A stretch of DNA of 8,471 nucleotides from Thermoguttaceae bacterium (GTDB lineage Bacteria > Planctomycetota > Planctomycetia > Pirellulales > Thermoguttaceae). The stretch lies in the NCBI GenBank assembly GCA_024653385.1, contig JANLFZ010000273.1:1-8471 (forward strand), read 5' to 3'. Shown one piece after another: positions 1 through 6,347 of this stretch (positions are counted from its first letter, which is position 1; each line of letters opens with the position of its first letter). Below the pieces are notes generated by a model. That model worked only from the letters and a program-made list of their open reading frames with translations. It did no database searches and had not been told where the DNA came from. Position numbers and translations under genes: made by a program.

Positions 1-2
1 TG

Positions 3-119
3 GCCTTGCCCATCAAGGCCAAGAAGCAGTACCTGCATTTCGATTCGCCCTCCGCGCCCGGCAAGCTGGTGACCAAGGAGGCCCAGATCGCCGACGCCTT
101 GCACATTCTGGACCTGTAA
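3..119 (+). CDS. C-terminal end of an unidentified protein (5' end outside window)
   Basis: An open frame enters from the left edge and stops at TAA (117-119), giving 38 residues that begin ALPIKAKKQYLHFDS and end IADALHILDL. Codons are G/C-rich at the third position, like the other genes here, which supports real coding. The fragment has no cysteine, no catalytic motif and no membrane segment, and I do not recognise the family. A promoter-like element starts 26 bases after the stop, so this gene probably ends a separate transcript and is not the first gene of the oxidoreductase operon. The reading frame is fairly secure; the function is unknown. Confidence 0.6.
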   Translation, partial: ALPIKAKKQYLHFDSPSAPGKLVTKEAQIADALHILDL

Positions 120-144
120 GCGCGGCGGGCTGGTTACGCGGGAG

Positions 145-173
145 TTGACACCTCGAAGCCCCGGATCGACAAT
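145..173 (+). promoter_or_regulatory. Sigma-70-like promoter for the Gfo/Idh/MocA gene
   Basis: A perfect -35 box TTGACA (145-150) is followed, after a 17-base spacer, by GACAAT (168-173), which matches TATAAT at four of six positions including the invariant A2 and T6. Transcription would start near 180, leaving a leader of about 95 bases before the chosen start codon at 275. The box lies in the only non-coding stretch upstream of the gene. Promoter consensus in planctomycetes is poorly defined, so this rests on the general sigma-70 pattern. Confidence 0.5.
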
Positions 174-188
174 GGCGCCTGCGCCCGC

Positions 189-209
189 GGGGGACTGTCC
201 CCTCGGGGG
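189..209 (+). other. GC-rich palindrome in the 5' leader
   Basis: GGGGAC (190-195) and GTCCCC (197-202) are exact reverse complements about a central T196. The flanks continue as runs of C and G (CCCGCGGGG before, CCCCTCGGGGG after), so several alternative stems can form. It lies downstream of the predicted transcription start and about 70 bases before the start codon. As RNA it would be a leader hairpin with the central ACTGT as loop. As DNA it would be a 13-base operator-like dyad. There is no U-tract, so it is not a standard terminator. Confidence 0.4.
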
Positions 210-274
210 CTTGCGTGCACGCGGCAACGCGGCCGGTCCGCGGTTTGGATCCTGTTCGAACGAAAGGGCTGACG

Positions 275-1630
275 ATGACAATGGCAAGCAACATGGGTAA
301 CCGGGGCGGTTCGCGGCGGGACTTCCTCAAGACTTCCGGGGCGGCGCTGGCCGGCGCGGCCTTGGCCAGCACCATTTCGGCCCGGGCTTACGCCGCCGAA
401 CAAAACACGATCAAGGTCGCCCTGATCGGCTGCGGCGGACGCGGCACCGGCGCGGCGGCGAATGCCCTTTCGACCGCGGGTCCCACCCAACTGGTCGCCA
501 TGGCCGACGTCTTCTCGAACCGGATGGAGAGCAGCTACAAGGCGCTGAGCGGCCAGTTCGGCAAGAAGGTCGATGTGCCGCCGGACCGGCAGTTCCTCAG
601 CTTCGACGGCTTCAAGAAGGCGATCGACTTGATCGCTCCCGGCGGCGTGGCCCTGCTGTGCACCCCGCCGGCCTTCCGGCCGATCCACCTCGAATACGCC
701 GTGGCCAAGGGCTGCCACGTGTTCATGGAGAAGTCGTTCGCGGTCGATGCCCCCGGGATCCGCCGCGTGCTCAAGGCCGGGCAGGTCGCCACGCAGAAGA
801 ACCTCAAGGTGGCCGGCGGGCTGATGTCGCGCCACTACAAGCCGCTCGAAGAGGCGGTCGAGCAACTCCACAAGGGATTGATCGGCGAACGGATCACCTG
901 CTGGGCCTACCGGGTCCACGGGCCGGTCGGGTTCCACGACTTCCGCAAGTCGGGCGAAAGCGAGCTGGCCCACCAGATCCGCAATTACTCCTGCTACACG
1001 TGGCTCAACGGGAGCTTCCTCCTGGACTGGCTGATCCACAACCTCGACGTTTGCTGCTGGTGCAAGGACGCCTGGCCGGTCTCGGCGCAAGGGCAGGGCG
1101 GGCGCCAGGTCCGCACCGACGCCGACCAACTGTTCGACCACTACGCCGTCGAGTACTCGTTCGCCGACGGCACCCGGCTGTTCGCCCAGGGCCGGCACCA
1201 GGCGAACACCTGGGGCTTCTTCGGCGACGTGATCCACGGGGCCACCGGCTGCGCCGTGCTCGGCGAAGGGGTGCAAAACCCCAAGATCTACAAGGGGCAC
1301 CGACCCTCGCCCGAAAACGTCATCTGGGAGTACAAGGGTCCGCCGTGCAACCAGTACCAGGTCGAGCACGATTTGTTGTTCGACGCCATCCGCAACGACA
1401 AGCCGTACAACGAGACGGAACGCTGCGCCAAGGCGGCGATGGTCGGCATCCTGGGGCGGATGGCGGCCGAGTCGGGCCAGGAGATTACGTGGGACGCCGC
1501 GATGGCCTCGAACCTGGAACTGGCTCCGGGGCTTGATCAGATCGCCAGCCTGGACGCTCCCGCGCCGGTTCGGGCCGACGCCAGCGGACAATACCCCGTG
1601 GCCAAGCCCGGCTTCACGAAGGTGCTCTGA
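275..1630 (+). CDS. Tat-exported Gfo/Idh/MocA-family oxidoreductase
   Basis: This encodes 451 residues, a probable NAD(P)-dependent oxidoreductase acting on a sugar, polyol or keto-sugar outside the cytoplasm. A twin-arginine signal comes first (SRRDFLK at 13-19, then an Ala-rich hydrophobic stretch, likely cleaved near AYA at 38-40). The Rossmann fold follows with IKVALIGCGGRG (46-57), a GxGxxG-type dinucleotide loop. The family's EKP motif appears as EKS (152-154), keeping the catalytic Lys153. The substrate-domain signature reads LLDWLIHNLD, with candidate His255 and Asp258. The C-terminus YPVAKPGF is typical of planctomycete members. ATG 275 was chosen because AAAGGG (263-268) sits six bases upstream; the frame is also open back to ATG 215, but those extra residues precede the Tat motif and lie in the leader. 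Three cysteines cluster just after the His motif (CCWC). The gene appears monocistronic, convergent with the kinase. The family call is secure; the substrate is unknown. Confidence 0.93.
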   Translation: MTMASNMGNRGGSRRDFLKTSGAALAGAALASTISARAYAAEQNTIKVALIGCGGRGTGAAANALSTAGPTQLVAMADVFSNRMESSYKALSGQFGKKVDVPPDRQFLSFDGFKKAIDLIAPGGVALLCTPPAFRPIHLEYAVAKGCHVFMEKSFAVDAPGIRRVLKAGQVATQKNLKVAGGLMSRHYKPLEEAVEQLHKGLIGERITCWAYRVHGPVGFHDFRKSGESELAHQIRNYSCYTWLNGSFLLDWLIHNLDVCCWCKDAWPVSAQGQGGRQVRTDADQLFDHYAVEYSFADGTRLFAQGRHQANTWGFFGDVIHGATGCAVLGEGVQNPKIYKGHRPSPENVIWEYKGPPCNQYQVEHDLLFDAIRNDKPYNETERCAKAAMVGILGRMAAESGQEITWDAAMASNLELAPGLDQIASLDAPAPVRADASGQYPVAKPGFTKVL

Positions 1631-1632
1631 GC

Positions 1633-1661
1633 GGCCGGTCGAGTTGCCCCGCGCGCCGGCC
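1633..1661. terminator. Weak hairpin between convergent genes
   Basis: GGCCGG (1633-1638) and CCGGCC (1656-1661) can pair to form a 6-bp stem with a 17-base loop, within the 42-base gap between two convergent stop codons (1630 and 1673). The position suits a bidirectional terminator. However, there is no T-tract on either strand and the loop is large, so chance pairing in GC-rich DNA is a real alternative. Confidence 0.2.
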
Positions 1662-1672
1662 CCGCCGCCGCG

Positions 1673-4642
1673 TCAGAGGAGGTGGATGAGGCGTTTGCGC
1701 GTGCGGTTGAAGGCCCGCTTGGGATCACCCGGAAGGGCCGGCGCCCGGCTCGCGCTGGCCGAGCGCCCGCGCACGCACCGCCGCACGAAGTCCAAGAGGG
1801 GGCCGGTGACCGGGCCCTTGAGAATCGCCCGCTCCCGCAGCCCTTCGTGCTCGTTCAGCAGGCTTTCGGCCCGACCCAACGCCCGAGCCGCCGAGCGGCG
1901 CTTATTCTGGTGGCAGAACACCAGGGCCTTGTTGAGGTGGCAGAAGACCGCGTCGGCAGCCAGTTCCGGCAGGGTGCGCTGAAGCCAGGGGAGTTCGAGG
2001 GCTTCCAGGGCGCGGTCGAACAGCGCCAGGGCCGAGCGGGCGTCCCCCTTGCGCCAGTGCAGGGTGCCCTGATTCATCAGGCACAACGCGCGGTCGCCGA
2101 GGACGGTGCCGCGGGCGCTGGTGGCGGCGACTTCGTCCCAGAGGCTCATGGCGCGATCGAACAGTTCGGCCGCTTGGGAGATCTGGCCGCGGTTGGCGGC
2201 CGACACCGCGCGGTTCGTATAGCAAGCCGCCAGGTCCGAGACGAACTCGCGTCGCCCTTCGTGGTGGACCAGGCGCTGGCAGACCGGAATGGCCCGGTCG
2301 AGCAGCACCAGGGCCTCGAGGTCGTCGCCCAGCGTGCGCAGGGCGATGGCCTTGTTCAGGCAGCCGAGGGCCAGTTCGTTGGCCCATTCGCCGCGCCCGG
2401 TCTTCAGGACGAGGCACTCCATGGCCGACAGGGCTTCCTCGTACGCGCCCAGCGCGGCGATTTCGCCGTGGAGGTCGCCGGTGACCACGGCGCGGTTCAT
2501 GGCCGTGACGGCCCGCTCGCGAAGCGTCGCGTCGGGATCCAGGGTGCGGAGGAAAGCGCCGGCCGCGTCGTAGGCCTCCAAGGCGAGCCGGTCGTCGGCC
2601 AAGAGGTGCAGGGCATTGCCGCGGTTGACCGAGCACCGGGCCTGCTCGACGGCTCGGCCCTCCCGCGGGCCGTCTCCGCCCAGCCGCGCATAAAGCCGCA
2701 TCGCCCGGTCGTACAACCCAAGCGCCTCCTTGAGGTGCTGCACGGGGCTGGCCGAGAACCATCCCTGGCGGTCCTCGGGGGTCCCTTGAAGGACCATGGC
2801 CACGGCCTTGCCTCGCAGCGCGTTGGCCAGTTCGTCGGCGCGATCGGCCCGATGTTCGTGTTCGACGCAGTGCTCGAGAATCGCCGTCACGCGGTCGAAC
2901 CACTGAACGGCCAGGCCGTAGTCGCCCTTTTTGGCCAGCGTCACCGCCATGCCCGCGTAACAGCCGGCCAGGATGTCCTCGACCGCGTCGGCCTTGGCTT
3001 GGGCCGGCCGGCGTTCGCACAGGGCGATCGCGCGGCCGTACGCCTCGAGGGCCGCGAGGTGCTTGCCGGCCTGGGCGAGGATTTCGGCCTTGCTGGCCAG
3101 ACACCGGGCGAGGCTCGGTTGGCACGGCGGCGCGCCGGGCCGTTCGGCCAGGTCGTCGTAGATCGAGATGGCGCGGTCGAGCAGGACGAGGGCCCCGGCC
3201 GTGTCGCCGGCGCTCTGGTGGACGAGCGATTTCTCGCGGCACAGGTCGGCTAGCTCGGCCTCGAGATCGCTGCGGCCTTGGGCCACCAGGCCCGAGTACC
3301 CGTCGTACGCCTCGTCGTACCCGATGAGGTCTTCGATCGCTCGGATCCGCTGCGACGTGGGTCTTCGCTCGGCGGGCGGGGCGGGCGCGGGGGCCTCGCG
3401 ACCCGCATGGCGAGCCGCCTTGGCCTGCCACACCGCCGGCTCGCTCCAGGCCACGCTTCGACGAGCGCTCGAGGCGGCCCCCGACAGCGACGCCGCCGAC
3501 ACGACCGGCTGGTGGCGCGGATACGAACGCCCCATCGTCTCCTGGTACAGGGCGATGGCCGCCGACGCGGCCTCGGGCAGGGAGGCCCATCGATCCGCCG
3601 GATTCCGTCGGAAGCAGCGGCGCAGGATCGCGACCAGGCCATCGGGCGGCTCGACGCGGAACACCTCGCCCCCCGCGGCCGCCACCTGCAAGCACCGCTC
3701 CAACCTGGCCGGCACATCGAGTCCCCACTCCCAGGTCCGCTTGCCCAGCAGCATTTGAAACACGGTGATTGCCCAGCCCCAGACATCGGCTCGCGGACTG
3801 ACCGGCTCGCCCGCGGCTTGCTCGGGGGAACAATACGCGGGAGTTCCCACGCCGGTGCGCTTGCGGGGCGACGGGCCGTGCTGGCCTTCCGCCGCCTGGT
3901 CGCCGGCAGCGACCGCCACGAAGGCCTGGGCCAGCCCGAAGTCGGTCATCTTGGCCAGGCGCGAGTCGTCGCGGAGCAGATCATCGCGCATCAGGACGTT
4001 GGCCGGCTTGACGTCCTGGTGAATCAACCCCTTGCGGTGCGCGACATCGAGCCCCCAGGCCATCTGGATGGCCACATCGAGAATGCCTTCCAGCGTGGCG
4101 ATCCGGCCCTCGCGGATCCACTGTTCCAACGAACCCCCTTCGACGTACTCGGCGAAGATGACGACCTGGTCCTGCACGGAACGGAAGAACCGGCAGGCCG
4201 TCAGATGGGGGTGCTCGGGCAAGTCGATCCAGTTGCGCAGCTCGCGCAGGAAAAGTTGCCGGCGCACCGGATCGCGCACCAGGCGCGGCAGGATGCGCTT
4301 GACGGCGAAGCGCTCGTTCGTCGAGCGGCTGCGCACCAGGTACACGTCGGCCATCCCGCCCGCGCCGAGTTGCTGGACCAGCACGTAATCGTCCAGGAGG
4401 ACCATGCCGGGCTCCCACGGGGGCGGCACGACCGGGGCCGCCTCGTCGCGCGGGCGCGCCGCGGGCGGGGCGTGGGAACCGCTCTCGCTGAGCGGTTCCG
4501 CGGCGCTGGGGCTGCCCCCCGTGTCCGACACGTCCGGAACCGTCACCACGGCTCGGCAATTCGGGCAGCGGAACTGCCGCCGGCTATACTCCGGCTTGAC
4601 CCGCAGCTTCGTCCGGCAATGGGAACAGTGGAAGAAGATCAT
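1673..4642 (-). CDS. Serine/threonine protein kinase with zinc ribbon and TPR tail
   Basis: This encodes 989 residues. An N-terminal zinc ribbon has CxxC pairs at Cys6/Cys9 and Cys26/Cys29. A Hanks-type kinase domain spans about 86-370: glycine loop GAGGMADV (93-100), Lys115, likely C-helix Glu134, catalytic HQDVKPANV (Asp210, Lys212, Asn215), DFG (234-236), and GTPAYCSPEQ (266-275) closing a lengthened activation segment. After a Pro/Ala-rich linker (about 375-430) come about ten TPR-like units up to about 930, with typical helix-B patterns such as ALxxYDRA. No membrane segment or signal peptide is visible, so it is probably cytosolic and signals through TPR partner binding. The usual HRD Arg is Gln209, making it a non-RD kinase. 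The start at 4642 was chosen because the ribbon begins immediately after it and GAGGCGGGG lies just upstream; an open extension to 4768 would overlap the divergent promoters. All core catalytic residues are present, so activity is likely. The substrate is unknown. Confidence 0.93.
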   Translation of the reverse strand: MIFFHCSHCRTKLRVKPEYSRRQFRCPNCRAVVTVPDVSDTGGSPSAAEPLSESGSHAPPAARPRDEAAPVVPPPWEPGMVLLDDYVLVQQLGAGGMADVYLVRSRSTNERFAVKRILPRLVRDPVRRQLFLRELRNWIDLPEHPHLTACRFFRSVQDQVVIFAEYVEGGSLEQWIREGRIATLEGILDVAIQMAWGLDVAHRKGLIHQDVKPANVLMRDDLLRDDSRLAKMTDFGLAQAFVAVAAGDQAAEGQHGPSPRKRTGVGTPAYCSPEQAAGEPVSPRADVWGWAITVFQMLLGKRTWEWGLDVPARLERCLQVAAAGGEVFRVEPPDGLVAILRRCFRRNPADRWASLPEAASAAIALYQETMGRSYPRHQPVVSAASLSGAASSARRSVAWSEPAVWQAKAARHAGREAPAPAPPAERRPTSQRIRAIEDLIGYDEAYDGYSGLVAQGRSDLEAELADLCREKSLVHQSAGDTAGALVLLDRAISIYDDLAERPGAPPCQPSLARCLASKAEILAQAGKHLAALEAYGRAIALCERRPAQAKADAVEDILAGCYAGMAVTLAKKGDYGLAVQWFDRVTAILEHCVEHEHRADRADELANALRGKAVAMVLQGTPEDRQGWFSASPVQHLKEALGLYDRAMRLYARLGGDGPREGRAVEQARCSVNRGNALHLLADDRLALEAYDAAGAFLRTLDPDATLRERAVTAMNRAVVTGDLHGEIAALGAYEEALSAMECLVLKTGRGEWANELALGCLNKAIALRTLGDDLEALVLLDRAIPVCQRLVHHEGRREFVSDLAACYTNRAVSAANRGQISQAAELFDRAMSLWDEVAATSARGTVLGDRALCLMNQGTLHWRKGDARSALALFDRALEALELPWLQRTLPELAADAVFCHLNKALVFCHQNKRRSAARALGRAESLLNEHEGLRERAILKGPVTGPLLDFVRRCVRGRSASASRAPALPGDPKRAFNRTRKRLIHLL

Positions 4643-4668
4643 GGTCCCCGCCTCGCGACCCCTTTGGC

Positions 4669-4674
4669 ATTCTA
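4669..4674 (-). promoter_or_regulatory. Candidate -10 box for the kinase gene
   Basis: On the minus strand this reads TAGAAT, one mismatch from TATAAT. It would give a start near 4662 and a short leader of about 20 bases before the kinase ATG at 4642. At 16-18 base spacing the upstream sequence offers no good TTGACA match (TCGCGT at 17), so only the -10 box is supported. Confidence 0.35.
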
Positions 4675-4707
4675 CGGAACCTCGGCGGGAAACGCGAGAC
4701 CGGGGGA

Positions 4708-4737
4708 TTGTGCCGCGAGCCGGCCGGACCGTAGAAT
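4708..4737 (+). promoter_or_regulatory. Candidate promoter for the isomerase-like/TIM-barrel operon
   Basis: TTGTGC (4708-4713), an 18-base spacer, then TAGAAT (4732-4737), which is one mismatch from TATAAT. Transcription would begin near 4744, giving a leader of about 43 bases before the ATG at 4787. The -35 box matches consensus only in TTG. The box lies in the right-hand arm of the inverted repeat. Confidence 0.4.
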
Positions 4738-4786
4738 CGGGCCCAGGTGGCGCCAACGCACATCGCATCGGCCGGGAGGAGATCGT

Positions 4787-6322
4787 ATGGGCGGTCCCAT
4801 GGTGAATCGGCGGGAATTCGGGGGGCTTTCGACGCTGGGGCTGGCCGGCGGACTTCTAGGCTTCGGCGCGGCCGCGGGGGCCGCGACCAACCCGACCGCG
4901 CCGTGGGACCCCGAGCGGCCCTTGACCCGCCTCGGCCGGCCCTTGCGCGTGCAGCCCGTCTTCATGTACACCACCTACCAGCGCCGTGAAAAGACGTCGT
5001 GGAAATCGTGGAGCGGCGTCAACACGCCCGAGGCGGCCGCCGACGAGGCCGGACGCATCACCACGGAACTGGCGGCCCTGGCCACCCGCCTCGATTTCCC
5101 CGCCGAAATCCTGCCCCTGGCCACGATCACGTCGGTCGAGGACGCGCAGAAAGTCCACCAGACCGACTACGACGTGGTGCTGGTCTATCCGGCCACGGGC
5201 AGCGGGACCGTGCTCCAGGCGTGTTTCCCCCCGAAGCCCGACAAGGATGCGATCGTCTTCGTGCGGCATCGCTCCGGGCCGATCTATTACTGGTACGAGG
5301 CCCTCAGCACGCGGTTCCTCAAGAAGGGCACGCCGCAGGAGCGTTCGGGCAACTCGGCGGCGAACCACGGGGGCGTCACGGTCGACGACGCCGTGGTCGA
5401 CGACTACGCCGAGGTGGCCTGGCGCTTGCGCGCCCTGTTTGGCCTGAAGAACTTCATCGGCCAGCGGATCATCGCCCTCGGCGGACCTGGCGGCAAGTAC
5501 GACGGCGAGGCCCCCACCGTCGCGCGCGAGCGATACCGCCTCCAGATCCTCGATGTAAGCTACGACGAGCTGGCCAAGTCGCTGGCGGCCGCGCGGGCCG
5601 ATCGCGCCCGGGTCGACCAGGCCAACCAGTGGACCGATCGCTACCTGGCGCTGCCCGGCACCACGCTGGCCACGCCAAGGCACTTCGTGGCCAACGCATT
5701 TCTGCTCTACGGCGTGTTCAAGGAGTGGATGCAGCGACTCGAGGCTCCGGCCCTGACGGTCAACGGGTGCATGGGGCGAATCCTCCCCGTGGCCGAGACC
5801 ACGCCCTGCATGACGCTCAGTTGGCTCAACGACGAGGGCCTGTTGGGCTTCTGCGAGTCGGATTTCGTGATCATTCCGGCGGGCATCCTGCTGCGGTTCA
5901 TCGCGGGGCGGCCGGTGTTCTTGCACAACTCGACCTTCCCGCACCAGCGCATGGTCACCTGCGCCCATTGCTCCGCCCCGCGCCGCATGGACGGGTCGAA
6001 ATACGAGCCGGTGCGCGTGATGACCCACTACGAGTCGGACTTCGGGGCCGCGCCCAAGGTCGACATGGCGATCGGCCAGGCCGTGACGTTTATCGATCCC
6101 GAGTACAGCACGGCCCGCTGGCTGGGCTTCAAGGGCACGATCCGCGCCAATCCGTGCCACGAGATCTGCCGCACCCAGCAGGATGTCGAGATCGAGGGCG
6201 ACTGGCGTCGTCTGCTGCCCGAGGCCCGCGACTCGCACTGGATGATGGCCTACGGCGACTGGCTCAAGGAAGTCGGTTATGCCGCCCGGAAGATCGGGAT
6301 CCAATGGGAACCACTGTCGTGA
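4787..6322 (+). CDS. Tat-signal protein resembling the L-fucose/L-arabinose isomerase superfamily
   Basis: This encodes 511 residues. It starts with a twin-arginine-type leader (NRREFGG at 7-13, hydrophobic Gly/Leu/Ala stretch to about 33), implying export folded. The body resembles the fucose/arabinose isomerase fold: an N-terminal alpha/beta part (about 52-290) and a C-terminal part with TPCMTLSWLNDEG (339-351), CESDF (356-360), a histidine/cysteine stretch around His379 and AHC (393-395), HEIC (458-461) and SHWMM (483-487). Those enzymes bind Mn2+ through acidic and His side chains; candidates here are Glu337, Glu357, Asp359, His394 and His484, assigned by pattern only. GGGAGGA (4774-4780) lies six bases before ATG 4787; a second in-frame ATG at 4799 would still leave the RR motif intact. 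It is first in a two-gene operon with the TIM-barrel gene. The aldose-ketose isomerase role is inference: known members are cytoplasmic, so an exported version may act on an unphosphorylated sugar or be a repurposed fold. Confidence 0.7.
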   Translation: MGGPMVNRREFGGLSTLGLAGGLLGFGAAAGAATNPTAPWDPERPLTRLGRPLRVQPVFMYTTYQRREKTSWKSWSGVNTPEAAADEAGRITTELAALATRLDFPAEILPLATITSVEDAQKVHQTDYDVVLVYPATGSGTVLQACFPPKPDKDAIVFVRHRSGPIYYWYEALSTRFLKKGTPQERSGNSAANHGGVTVDDAVVDDYAEVAWRLRALFGLKNFIGQRIIALGGPGGKYDGEAPTVARERYRLQILDVSYDELAKSLAAARADRARVDQANQWTDRYLALPGTTLATPRHFVANAFLLYGVFKEWMQRLEAPALTVNGCMGRILPVAETTPCMTLSWLNDEGLLGFCESDFVIIPAGILLRFIAGRPVFLHNSTFPHQRMVTCAHCSAPRRMDGSKYEPVRVMTHYESDFGAAPKVDMAIGQAVTFIDPEYSTARWLGFKGTIRANPCHEICRTQQDVEIEGDWRRLLPEARDSHWMMAYGDWLKEVGYAARKIGIQWEPLS

Positions 6323-6347
6323 GGGCACCATCCCCGAGGAGGTCGGT

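Larger units (their letters stand above)
4669..4737. repeat. Perfect 9-base inverted repeat in the divergent promoter region
   Basis: ATTCTACGG (4669-4677) and CCGTAGAAT (4729-4737) are exact reverse complements separated by 51 bases. Each arm reads CCGTAGAAT in the direction of the gene it faces, so each places a TAGAAT hexamer where a -10 box would be expected. The repeat may be a pair of matched promoter boxes, a two-site operator for a looping repressor, or both. It lies wholly within the 144-base gap between the kinase and isomerase-like genes. Confidence 0.6.

Noticed and set aside
134..1591. Long minus-strand open frame opposite the oxidoreductase
   Set aside because: It is a by-product of high third-position GC in the real gene. 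Its translation is Arg/Val/Leu/Asp-biased with no recognisable motifs, while the + strand has a Tat signal and full Gfo/Idh/MocA motifs.
1682..3253. Long + strand open frame opposite the kinase TPR region
   Set aside because: It is the antisense shadow of a repetitive Ala/Leu/Asp-rich coding region. It shows no start-site signal or family motif.
1902..3833. 643-residue minus-strand frame overlapping the kinase in another frame
   Set aside because: It is dominated by Arg, Gly and Pro, typical of a frame-shifted read of GC-rich coding DNA. The kinase frame holds all catalytic motifs.
4643..4768. N-terminal extension of the kinase to 4768
   Set aside because: The extra 42 residues are Arg/Pro-rich and lie across the divergent promoter region. 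The zinc ribbon begins right after the ATG at 4642.
3278..4786. Upstream extension of the isomerase-like frame back to 3278
   Set aside because: The frame is open by chance antisense to the kinase. A good ribosome-binding site and the Tat leader place the true start at 4787.
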